38,991 nucleotides of DNA, taken from the NCBI GenBank assembly GCA_964519615.1, contig CAZFIM010000020.1, forward strand, positions 1 through 38,991, given 5' to 3'. A program made the translations under genes and the position numbers. Position 1 is the stretch's first letter. The number at the start of each line of letters is the position of its first letter. The notes beneath the pieces are model-generated. The model did not search any database and was not told the DNA's origin. It was given only the letters and a program-made list of their open reading frames with translations. This document shows, in pieces, positions 6,435 through 14,298 of the stretch. The DNA is from CAZFIM01 sp964519615. Its GTDB lineage: Bacteria; Chloroflexota; Dehalococcoidia; GIF9; UBA5629.

Positions 6435-9424
6435 TAGAATCCTCTGAATGTGCTTTGCCATGAGTCTTTTAAGCTATCAAGTTCTGTTTCAATAACAGCA
6501 TTCCCATCAAGGCCTGCTACTGTAAGAATATTGCTTTCATTGACATAGCCAATATGAGCGCATACATTATTTTTAAGCAGGTCTTCAAATGCCTCTTTAT
6601 TTTCGGGTGGTATGGTCACTATCAGCCTGCCGGTTGATTCTGAGTATAACAGCATCTCATTCGTAGTTTTTCCTTCAGCAGGTACTTTTCTCAGATCTAT
6701 TTGTATTCCATACCCACCAGCAAATGCTTTTTGTGCTAGAGCCACACCCATGCCTCCTTTATAGCAGCCGTGTGCCGAGTGAAGTAATTTTTGCTCAATG
6801 GCAGACGTGAGTGCGTAATAAAGACTTTTTGCCACTGAAGCATTGACGCGCGGTACATTGAATCCTGTGATGCCTTTCATCTCATAATACTCAGACCCGC
6901 CCAACTCATCACGAGTTATTCCTAAAATATAGACCAGGTCTCCCGGTTGTTTTACATCCAGCGTAATACAGGAGGTTACGTCGTTTATCTTACCTGCTGC
7001 TGAAAACTGCAGTGTGGGAAGAGCGGATATTCTGTGATAATTTCCCCCGATATCTGCGACAGTCCCATCCATAGACATGCTGTCTTTCCCTGAAATACAG
7101 GGGGTTTCAAAAGCGAGAGTATAATCATAGAGCGCGCTATTGGCTCTCACCAGTTGTGCCAGTTTATAGGATGCGTCGGGGTTATTGGGGGCGGGTAGAG
7201 GGCTCGGCCAACAGAAGTTATCGTTAAGGGCAATATGTTTAAGACTACCTCCAACGGCAATAATTCTACGTATGGCCTCATCGATAGCACAGGCGGTCAT
7301 ATGGTAGGTATCGATAATTCCATATTTAGGATTAAAGCCTACGGAGATTGCTATACCCTCTTTACACCCTAGAACAGGCCGTATTACTGCGGCGTCCGTA
7401 TAGACATCGCTGTATTTACCTATCAGAGGTTTGATTACGCTGGTTCCCTGAACCTCGTGGTCATATTGACGAACGATATACTCTTTGCTGCAGATATTCT
7501 CTCGGGCAAGCATCTCTTTAAGCAGCAATGTGTGGTCTGTTATCTGTCCAAGCTCCGGTTCCGCAAGGCCTCGTTTTTCCGGTTCAATCCACTGTGCCTC
7601 AAGCTCCATTTGCGGGAGTCCTTTGTGAACGAATTCCATATCGAGATATGTGACGGTGCGGCTGTTATAGAGAGTATGGAATTTGCCGGAATCCGTAAAT
7701 TTGCCCAATACGCTTATTTCCACATCGTGCTTGAGCGCCAATTCGGTAAGTTTCCCCAGTGTATCCGGAGGGACGGCAAGAGTCATCCTCTCCTGTGATT
7801 CCGATACAAGTATCTGCCAGGGATCGAGGCCGCTGTATTTAAGAGGGACCCGGTCGAGATGCATTTCAAAACCGTTGCTGTATTGGCCCATCTCTCCGAC
7901 GGAGGAAGAAAGCCCGCCTGCACCGTTGTCTGTAATGCAGCGGTAAAGTCCTTCATCACGAGCTTCGTTCAGGAAATCATGCATTTTTTTCTGAGTAAAA
8001 GGGTCGCCGATCTGAACATGTCCGGCGGTAATCCATTCACCTGCTTCCATTGATGATTCAGTGGCGCCGTGTATACCATCGATTCCCACTCTTCCGCCAC
8101 ACATAACAATAAGATCACCTGCTATAGCGCTCTTTTCATAACCGGCCTTGCCGTGTAATTGCGCAGGTATCAGCCCGGCAGCGAGCACAAAAATGGCCGG
8201 CTTACCCATGTAACCATCGTCAAAAAACGTGATGCCGTATGGCGTGGGAACGCCATGTTTATTGCCGCCATGCTCAACACCTTTGCGGACGTTTTCCAGC
8301 AAACGGCGGGGGTGAATCTTGGGCCGCAGAGGTCCCTGATAATGCGGATTGCCGGTGCAAAATCCATAAGTACCGTATATAAGTTTACATCCCTGCCCCG
8401 TTCCCATTGGATCGCGGTAGACACCAACGATGCCGGTCAGAGCTCCGCCGTAAGGTTCTTCATTTGAAGGGCTGTTATGCGTTTCGCATTTAAGTGCGAT
8501 AAGCCATTCATCATTGAAACGCATTACACCGGAGTTGTCCCACAGCGTAGAAACCACCCAATCGTGTTTTTCCTGTAGTTTTTTGGTGGAGCTCTTAATA
8601 TAGCTGTCAAAAAGACTTTTGATTGTGTAATTACCTTTTTCATCGGAATATTGTATTAGCGCGTTGAAAATTTTATGTTTGCAGTGCTCCGACCATGATT
8701 GACCGAGAACTTCCAGTTCGGCATCTGTTGGGCTTCCATCAAGCCCCATCTGTCTTCTGTCTTCTATGACTTGTTTTTGCCGGAAATACGATTTTATTTT
8801 CTGCATCTCCACCAGATTAAGGGCAAGCTTTCTTGTATTGCTTGTTGCCATTAGTGTTTCATCCGTCTGTCCCAGGTCGATACGTTCGATTGCTGGTGTA
8901 TGTTGTAGGCGAACTTTTGGAACAGGTAGATGATAGTCTGTCCCAGAGATATTCCTACGGTTTACTATGGTCCAGCGTTGAACCATATCATTTGCCAGCA
9001 AATCGCGGGCAATCTTGACAAGGTCGTCCTCTTTGAGCTCGCTGCCTTTTATGAGATACTTGCGGGTAGTGTAGACAGCTTCACCTGGCTCGAATGTACA
9101 GGTTAGCATTTCCTGAATTGCTGTTGCAGCAGTTTTTCCTACATTATCGGTGACACCCGGCTTAAAACCTACTTCAATAAGCCAGTCGAAATCATTACTA
9201 ACCGGTTCGCTGCATGAAAATAGTTGGGTAATGGGATCAGCGAAAAGTTCTCTCCCTAAAAACTCAAGCTGTTGGGGGTGCAATTCCTTATCGATAGTAT
9301 AGACATCTACAATCATAACTGATTGGACACGGATTTTAAGGTCATCCGTGATGCGCTTTTTAGTACCCTCGGCAAGCGCATCGGTCTGATTCTCTTTGAA
9401 AGCAACTTCGATTCTGTGAGGCAT
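6434..9424 (-). CDS. purL: Phosphoribosylformylglycinamidine synthase with N-terminal tandem PurS-like domains
   Basis: PurL converts FGAR to FGAM with ATP and PurQ-delivered ammonia. This protein of about 996 residues is intermediate between small PurL (about 740) and the large single-chain form (about 1300). Residues 1-155 look like two PurS-type ferredoxin-like units in a row (EVAFKENQTDALAEG and then EVGFKPGVTDNVGK), then comes the PurL body: linker with WSEHCKHK near residue 244, HNSPSNEEPYGGALTG, and the second half with SGKDSMSMDGT. The glutaminase domain is absent and encoded by purQ next door. The ATG at 9424 starts the PurS fold; an in-frame TTG at 9436 follows AAGG by one base only. 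The 163 bases before it hold no clear promoter. Confidence 0.95.
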   Translation of the reverse strand: MPHRIEVAFKENQTDALAEGTKKRITDDLKIRVQSVMIVDVYTIDKELHPQQLEFLGRELFADPITQLFSCSEPVSNDFDWLIEVGFKPGVTDNVGKTAATAIQEMLTCTFEPGEAVYTTRKYLIKGSELKEDDLVKIARDLLANDMVQRWTIVNRRNISGTDYHLPVPKVRLQHTPAIERIDLGQTDETLMATSNTRKLALNLVEMQKIKSYFRQKQVIEDRRQMGLDGSPTDAELEVLGQSWSEHCKHKIFNALIQYSDEKGNYTIKSLFDSYIKSSTKKLQEKHDWVVSTLWDNSGVMRFNDEWLIALKCETHNSPSNEEPYGGALTGIVGVYRDPMGTGQGCKLIYGTYGFCTGNPHYQGPLRPKIHPRRLLENVRKGVEHGGNKHGVPTPYGITFFDDGYMGKPAIFVLAAGLIPAQLHGKAGYEKSAIAGDLIVMCGGRVGIDGIHGATESSMEAGEWITAGHVQIGDPFTQKKMHDFLNEARDEGLYRCITDNGAGGLSSSVGEMGQYSNGFEMHLDRVPLKYSGLDPWQILVSESQERMTLAVPPDTLGKLTELALKHDVEISVLGKFTDSGKFHTLYNSRTVTYLDMEFVHKGLPQMELEAQWIEPEKRGLAEPELGQITDHTLLLKEMLARENICSKEYIVRQYDHEVQGTSVIKPLIGKYSDVYTDAAVIRPVLGCKEGIAISVGFNPKYGIIDTYHMTACAIDEAIRRIIAVGGSLKHIALNDNFCWPSPLPAPNNPDASYKLAQLVRANSALYDYTLAFETPCISGKDSMSMDGTVADIGGNYHRISALPTLQFSAAGKINDVTSCITLDVKQPGDLVYILGITRDELGGSEYYEMKGITGFNVPRVNASVAKSLYYALTSAIEQKLLHSAHGCYKGGMGVALAQKAFAGGYGIQIDLRKVPAEGKTTNEMLLYSESTGRLIVTIPPENKEAFEDLLKNNVCAHIGYVNESNILTVAGLDGNAVIETELDSLKDSWQSTFRGF

Positions 9425-9599
9425 GGTATCTTTCAAGCCTTGAAATACTATCTTATAATGACACCGGTATTCAATAAGATAAAATCGGCTGTTATCAATA
9501 AAATCTATAACGAGCGCGAAAAATCTTGTTTAGTATGGCATAGAAAGAGCTTGTTGCGCAAGGTGGAATACATGTTTGCCGCCGGTCATCGCAGCGCGT

Positions 9600-10940
9600 T
9601 CAAAGATTAGCTTTCACGTAGTCTTTCATCTCAAATTTTCGTTCAAGCCCGCGATCGTTCATGTATCTTATACTGCCGAAAACGGGACGCTCTCTCCAGG
9701 GGCGGTCATGTTTGCCGAAGCACCACGCGATTCCTGCGTAGCTATTGGGGTCTCTTCCATCAAGGTGGTACTTGTTGTTGAGATAGAGAGCGGTATCGAA
9801 GGCTTCCTGCGGTGAACCACTCCACTCTATTATTTTTTTACCCCAGTACATGCGCATGTAGTTATGCATCGTACCGGTTTTAACCATTTGCCGTTGGGCA
9901 GCGTTCCAGTAGTTGTCATGGGTGATTGCGTTTTCTAATTCTTTACGGCTGTAAAGATAAGGTCTCTTGTCATGGGCATGCCGGAAAAGAGCTTGCTGTG
10001 CCCACTGGGGCAGACATTTAATCGAATCATATCGGCTATTATAATAGACAAAGTTGACGGCGAGTTCTCTCCTGATAATAAGCTGCTCAAGATAATCCTG
10101 CGCGGCAGGATAACCACTTTTGCTTACCTCATGCATTATAAAAAGCGGGGATATTTGCCCGAAATGGAGGTAAGGACTGAGGTGTGATGAGCAGTCTTTC
10201 GCGGGATCATTGCGCAGGTCTCTGTAATCTTGGAGTACTGAATCCAGGAAATGTGCCAGCAGCTTTTTTGCTGTCTCTGTACCTCCCCGCTGTTCTAATA
10301 CAGGTTTTACACTGCTGTCAAGAGATAATCTTGATATCACAGCCTCCGGATGGGATAGATCGATAGAATCGGTCTGAATATCGAGCAGTCCGGCATTTGA
10401 TGATTGTTCCCGGACAGGTGAAATATAATCCGGTAAAGCTCGCGTTATCTTTGGTCGAAGTGTAGCTGCAGAGTACTCTTCTTTTTGAGTAGCAACCTGT
10501 ACCGGTACTATAACGTCGCTTTCCACCTGTATTAAAGGGCAATCGATATGTGCTGCGGTGTATCGGCGCCAGTCCCGCTGGATTTTAAGATATCCCCTAT
10601 CTGTAATGACCATTGAAGCCGCAGATGCAAGAGGAATAATGCCTTTTTGAGGAGATTCATGTTTGATAACCATCATAATATTCCTGTTGTGAAGTGCCTG
10701 CTGAGCTTCCTTTAGCCCCTGAAGCATAAAGTAATAATGTCTTTGATTGGCAGCAAGGTATGTTACGCTTAGACCGAAGAATACAAGTACGGGTTGCTGT
10801 AGCAGGTTGGCCTGTTCAACCGCGTATTCCAGGGCATGATTATACTCGGCCCTCTGTGAGGCCTGCATCCAGTAGAGGACAAATCGACCCTTCCTGATTT
10901 TATTATCATTTAGCGGTTGAATCCTTTCTTTATGGATCAT
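9600..10940 (-). CDS. phr: Class II CPD photolyase
   Basis: A flavoprotein that repairs UV-made cyclobutane pyrimidine dimers with visible light. The 446-residue protein has the N-terminal antenna/Rossmann domain (GRFVLYWMQASQRAEYNHAL, typical of class II) and the C-terminal FAD-binding helical domain with LDGRDPNSYAGIAWCFGKHDRPW-type sequence near residues 395-420 and the end PVFGSIRYMNDRGLERKF. The start at 10940 is supported by AGAGG 8 bases upstream; a longer frame reaching 11018 overlaps the upstream gene and lacks support. It follows the STAY-GREEN gene by 11 bases and probably shares its transcript, although that gene has no known repair role. Confidence 0.95.
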   Translation of the reverse strand: MIHKERIQPLNDNKIRKGRFVLYWMQASQRAEYNHALEYAVEQANLLQQPVLVFFGLSVTYLAANQRHYYFMLQGLKEAQQALHNRNIMMVIKHESPQKGIIPLASAASMVITDRGYLKIQRDWRRYTAAHIDCPLIQVESDVIVPVQVATQKEEYSAATLRPKITRALPDYISPVREQSSNAGLLDIQTDSIDLSHPEAVISRLSLDSSVKPVLEQRGGTETAKKLLAHFLDSVLQDYRDLRNDPAKDCSSHLSPYLHFGQISPLFIMHEVSKSGYPAAQDYLEQLIIRRELAVNFVYYNSRYDSIKCLPQWAQQALFRHAHDKRPYLYSRKELENAITHDNYWNAAQRQMVKTGTMHNYMRMYWGKKIIEWSGSPQEAFDTALYLNNKYHLDGRDPNSYAGIAWCFGKHDRPWRERPVFGSIRYMNDRGLERKFEMKDYVKANL

Positions 10941-10951
10941 TTTTATTGCCT

Positions 10952-11461
10952 CTAATTGGTTATCTCCGGTAGTATTGCGGCATTTGCCACGGCATTTTCG
11001 CTCTGGTAATCTCCGCATACACCCCGATTTTCAATCAGGTTATAACGCGGCAGAGTGGAGTGGAAGTGTATTTCGATACGTGAACGTTCCAATTCAGGAT
11101 GAGCAGAAAAAAGGGCGCTATCACCGTATCTAAATGATTCCAGGGCCAGAGGTAATTCTTGAGAAAAAATTCTGTATCTTAAAGAAGCCCAACCGAAGAC
11201 GAACCCCCCGCTTACATGACAATATACCGCAAGTACTGTTTGTCCCTCCAATTCTTGCCATTCGGCTAGTACTTCATCTCTCATAAAATGTGTATACCAC
11301 TTTTTTAGTTTACCATGGTCATAGGTTTTACCTATCGTCAGAAAAAGCCGGCCTGTTATATCCGAATGAGTAAGCGTGTATTTTCGTGGGATAATGCTCG
11401 TATCGTAAACTGACAGGTCAGAATATGTTATAAGTAATCGATCCGGATGTAACCGGCTCAT
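10952..11461 (-). CDS. STAY-GREEN (SGR) family protein, Mg-dechelatase homologue
   Basis: In plants STAY-GREEN removes magnesium from chlorophyll a. This 169-residue protein shows most of the conserved core: IPRKYTLTHSDITGRLFLTIG (residues about 28-48), WYTHFMRDEVLAEW, VYCHVSGG, YRIFSQELPLALESFRYGD, PELERSRIEIHFHS and the YNLIENRG end. Bacterial homologues are known in Clostridia and Anaerolineae. The ATG at 11461 has GGAGG about 10 bases upstream; a GTG at 11473 would leave no room for it. It is followed at 11 bases by the photolyase gene and has its own promoter. With no chlorophyll genes in view, its substrate may be another Mg-porphyrin or something else; the family call is strong, the role open. 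Confidence 0.9.
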   Translation of the reverse strand: MSRLHPDRLLITYSDLSVYDTSIIPRKYTLTHSDITGRLFLTIGKTYDHGKLKKWYTHFMRDEVLAEWQELEGQTVLAVYCHVSGGFVFGWASLRYRIFSQELPLALESFRYGDSALFSAHPELERSRIEIHFHSTLPRYNLIENRGVCGDYQSENAVANAAILPEITN

Positions 11462-11511
11462 TACCTGTTCCACCTCCCGCTTTTCTTCCTGCCTAAGATA
11501 TCACTGTTTTT

Positions 11512-11541
11512 ATGATAACAGAAACGGTATGGAACTGTCAG
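11512..11541 (-). promoter_or_regulatory. Promoter of the STAY-GREEN/photolyase pair
   Basis: Minus-strand -35 CTGACA (11536-11541) and -10 TATCAT (11512-11517) with 18 bases between, each 5 of 6 to consensus. The predicted leader is about 44 bases and includes the GGAGG site, so this pair is separate from the upstream protease gene. Confidence 0.65.
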
Positions 11542-11581
11542 GATATGCAAGGCTGCCTTTTCAGAATACTCGTGGGAAAAA

Positions 11582-12820
11582 TCAGCGGTGTGATAGTATT
11601 GCGCGTATTCGTTGAAGCAGCGGCGGGTGAGAATAGTGAAGAAATACATAGAAAGGATGCGGTGTAAGATTGGAAAGATTGTCCGACGACAGTTTTTTTA
11701 AAGCGGTTACCATGGTTTGGCGGTCATCTATTGTCCGTGCCGCAAAAGCGTCAGCTTCATATTCGTTTTTCCGGGAGAGCATATTCATGCCGATGGACAG
11801 GACTAGCTCGATCGGCGTATAGAGCAGGCTGAAAAATAAAAGGCCAGTATAGATTGACTGCTGCTCCGTGAAAAATGCATTGTATAATCCCGGAGCATCA
11901 AGGAAAAGCGACAACAGAAAGAGGACAATTCCTGAATGTACAATACTTATTGTCATCCCTTGAAGGATATGCTTTTTCTTATAGTGGCCTATCTCGTGGG
12001 CAAGAACTGCGACTATTTCATCTATCGTATTGTTGGCGATGAAGGTATCGAAAAGAGCGACCCTTTTATTACGTCCGAAACCTGTGAAAAAAGCATTAGA
12101 CTTACTGGAACGTCTGGACCCATCTATTACAAATATATTTTTCAGCGGGAAATTTGTTGATGCTGCATATTGCATAATAGCTTTTTTCAGTTCACTATCT
12201 TCAATGGGAGTAAACTTATTGAAGAGCGGCATAATCCATGTGGGCAGGACATGCTGGAGAGCCAGGGAGTACAGCGTGATAATAATCCAGCAGTATATCC
12301 ATGCATATGTTCCGATATAGTAAAAAAGGCTGATAATGCCTAACAGCAAAGGTACGCCAAGTAAAATGCTCAGAGCCAGCCCTTTGATATGGTCTATGAT
12401 GAAAGTTCGCAATGTGGCACGGTTGAATCCGAACCGCTCCTCTATTACAAATGTCGAGTAAATGCTGAATGGTAAAGAAAGCACTGAATATGCAAGAAAA
12501 AGTATTCCCAGATACAGGACTCCGGTTAAGGGTACAATCAGTCCCCATGAGCGTACTATCTGATCAAGGAGATTGAATCCGCCGACAAACCAGAAAACGA
12601 GCAGTACGAGTAGTTGAAATGATTCCGTGATAATACCGAAGCGAGTACAGACACGAGTATACTCCTGTGATTTGTGATATTTATCAGCTTCATAAATGCC
12701 CTTGAGTTCAGGAGAAACCTGATATTTAAGTGCGCTTAAGTTTAACAGGTCTGCTATTAATCCTGTGATGAATTCGATGAGTATAGCTGCCAGAATGATG
12801 ATGGAGTAAACATTGATCAT
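11582..12820 (-). CDS. Ste24/CAAX-protease-type integral membrane M48 metallopeptidase
   Basis: This 412-residue zinc protease belongs to the M48A (Ste24) branch. It has several hydrophobic membrane segments (about residues 3-25, 66-85, 95-125, 150-200, 300-320, 330-350). The cytosolic catalytic region contains AVLAHEIGHYKKKH (HExxH, residues about 283-287) and the third zinc ligand Glu in KNEYEADAFA. The SNAFFTGFG motif before the active site is typical. Bacterial relatives are presumed to do membrane protein quality control since prenylated CAAX proteins are absent. The consensus -10 box ends only 8 bases before the ATG and no Shine-Dalgarno sequence is visible, so the mRNA is probably leaderless. 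Confidence 0.93.
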   Translation of the reverse strand: MINVYSIIILAAILIEFITGLIADLLNLSALKYQVSPELKGIYEADKYHKSQEYTRVCTRFGIITESFQLLVLLVFWFVGGFNLLDQIVRSWGLIVPLTGVLYLGILFLAYSVLSLPFSIYSTFVIEERFGFNRATLRTFIIDHIKGLALSILLGVPLLLGIISLFYYIGTYAWIYCWIIITLYSLALQHVLPTWIMPLFNKFTPIEDSELKKAIMQYAASTNFPLKNIFVIDGSRRSSKSNAFFTGFGRNKRVALFDTFIANNTIDEIVAVLAHEIGHYKKKHILQGMTISIVHSGIVLFLLSLFLDAPGLYNAFFTEQQSIYTGLLFFSLLYTPIELVLSIGMNMLSRKNEYEADAFAARTIDDRQTMVTALKKLSSDNLSNLTPHPFYVFLHYSHPPLLQRIRAILSHR

Positions 12821-12828
12821 TAAATCAG

Positions 12829-12858
12829 ATTATAGCGCAATGAGTTTATCCAGGTAAA
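12829..12858 (-). promoter_or_regulatory. Promoter of the Ste24-like protease gene, near-leaderless
   Basis: Minus-strand -10 TATAAT (12829-12834) and -35 TTTACC (12853-12858), 18 bases apart. The start codon at 12820 is 8 bases past the -10 box, which is where transcription should begin. Confidence 0.65.
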
Positions 12859-12878
12859 AATGTATATTCAGCAATCAC

Positions 12879-12913
12879 AAAAAAACATCTTCAGGAAGGC
12901 ATACATGAAGATG
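12879..12913 (-). terminator. Intrinsic terminator after the DhaL/FakA-like gene
   Basis: Minus-strand perfect 8-bp stem CATCTTCA/TGAAGATG (12906-12913 and 12886-12893) with a 12-base loop followed by seven T residues. It sits 30 bases after the stop of the FakA-like gene and so marks a genuine gene end. Confidence 0.8.
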
Positions 12914-12943
12914 AAATCGTTTGTTCCTAAGTTAAGGTTTGGG

Positions 12944-13882
12944 CTAAAGCGAAGGCTGCGACTGTGTCTGGAAGCTGCTGAACCTTTTAACCTGTTCGTC
13001 CAGATCCTCTATAGTAACATCTTTAAGCTTGCCTTTGGTTGAACAATAGCGGATAACAGCCTTCGTCTTATGTGTATGAATATGTACTCTGACCAGGTTT
13101 TCATCACCAACGACCAGAACGGCTTCTCCCATACCGTTAATGTGTTCCCTCATTTCCTCAACGGGCAGAGCTGTGCCTTCGATTAAGAATTGAAGGTCGA
13201 AGCCGTACTTGCTTCTGGTCCGAGATATCCTCGCCTTTTCTGCATGTTTGGCAATAGCGGTAGTAGCAGCCGCCGTCTCTTTAGCCGTTGCATTTTTCAT
13301 GCCCTGAAAAACGTAAAGAAGTCCTTTGCCACCCGCATCTACTACGCCAGCCTCCTCCAGTTGCGGCAGGAGCAGCGGTGTCTTTTTGACTGTCCTGCGA
13401 GCCTGCGTGGTAATTGCTGACATTATCTGTTTTAAATTCGCACCACTTTCTACACGTTTCATGGCGGCTTCGGCAGCTTCCCTGATAACGGTAAGAATGG
13501 TGCCTTCTACAGGTTGAGCAATCGCTTTATAGGCAGTATCCGAGGCGCAGCGTAAAGCCTGGGCAAAATCAAAACTGGTGAAGCGTTCCTTCATCTCCAT
13601 ACCTTTAGCTATGCCGCGAAGTATCTGTGAAAGGATAACGCCTGAATTACCCCTTGCTCCTATCAGAGCGCCTCGCGCCGCCTTAGCTGCAATCTCCGCT
13701 GCCGAGTCTGTAAAAACGTTTTCAATTGCAGCAGTAGCGGCCTGCATTGTGAGATACATATTTATTCCGGTATCCCCATCCGGTACCGGGAAAACATTGA
13801 GCGCATTTATTTCATCTATTTGTTTTTCAAGAATTCTCTCAGCAGATTTCAGAGCTTTTTTTAAAGTATGGCCGTCATACAT
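12944..13882 (-). CDS. Short FakA-like protein: DhaL (DAK2) domain plus partial middle domain
   Basis: FakA phosphorylates fatty acids carried by FakB (DegV) proteins. Residues 1-200 form the DhaL ATP-binding domain: NVFPVPDGDTGINM with metal-binding Asp35 and Asp37, GARGNSGVILSQILRG, and EAGVVDAGGKGLL. Residues about 220-300 match the FakA middle domain, with VRVHIHTH (His267, 269, 271). The middle-domain cysteine usually found in this strand is Asp229 here (YGFDLQF), and the C-terminal domain of about 220 residues is absent. The 312-residue frame ends before a terminator, so it is not cut by a simple frameshift. AGGAG lies 9 bases before the ATG. No degV/fakB is nearby. It may be a variant kinase subunit; activity is uncertain. 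Confidence 0.88.
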   Translation of the reverse strand: MYDGHTLKKALKSAERILEKQIDEINALNVFPVPDGDTGINMYLTMQAATAAIENVFTDSAAEIAAKAARGALIGARGNSGVILSQILRGIAKGMEMKERFTSFDFAQALRCASDTAYKAIAQPVEGTILTVIREAAEAAMKRVESGANLKQIMSAITTQARRTVKKTPLLLPQLEEAGVVDAGGKGLLYVFQGMKNATAKETAAATTAIAKHAEKARISRTRSKYGFDLQFLIEGTALPVEEMREHINGMGEAVLVVGDENLVRVHIHTHKTKAVIRYCSTKGKLKDVTIEDLDEQVKRFSSFQTQSQPSL

Positions 13883-14298
13883 ATTCCGCTACTCCTGATA
13901 TTCAATTGTCCTGAAAATGATGCGTTTCGTGCAACAACCGGCTTATTCATGTACACTGCTTTATTAACAAGTTTCTCACTGCTACTGTAACTGTTCATAT
14001 TGTACAACAGAATAGCAACTATATTCACTATGAAATTAGATATCTGGTGTATTTAATCCCAAATATGTGCTTTTTCAGAAATAGTCTCTCTGGAAATAGT
14101 TACCGTTATCTGTTAGAAAATTGTAGAAAATGGCATTTTAGGATAGTGCGATATTGAGTCTATTCTCCTGCGTCTTACGTTGAGAAGGTTGTATGGCTAT
14201 TTAGCTTGTGACTATTCAGCCGCTGCTTTCGCTGGAACAATTGCTATGTAAAATCATGCTTTAGCGCATATCGGCATCACTTTAATCAAAGCGGAGTG
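13883..14298. other. Intergenic region without recognisable genes
   Basis: This 416-base AT-rich spacer separates the PaaK-like gene end from the FakA-like gene start. I see no plausible coding frame, tRNA or strong terminator. An imperfect dyad around 13981-14017 (GCTA..CTGTT / AACAG..TAGC) is the only structure noticed. It should hold the promoter of the FakA-like gene, which I could not place with confidence. Confidence 0.5.

Noticed and set aside
9425..9436. TTG start of purL at 9436
   Set aside because: AAGG is only one base away from that TTG; the ATG at 9424 begins the PurS fold. Not fully excluded.
11461..11649. Minus-strand frame of 62 codons between the Ste24-like and STAY-GREEN genes
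   Set aside because: It overlaps the protease 3' end in another frame, has no ribosome-binding site and no family resemblance; the promoter of the STAY-GREEN gene lies inside it.
12879..12943. Frameshift explanation for the short FakA-like protein
   Set aside because: A clean terminator follows the stop after 30 bases and no further FakA sequence is present downstream.
13981..14017. Imperfect dyad in the spacer before the FakA-like gene
   Set aside because: Interrupted arms and no link to a promoter; likely chance in AT-rich DNA.
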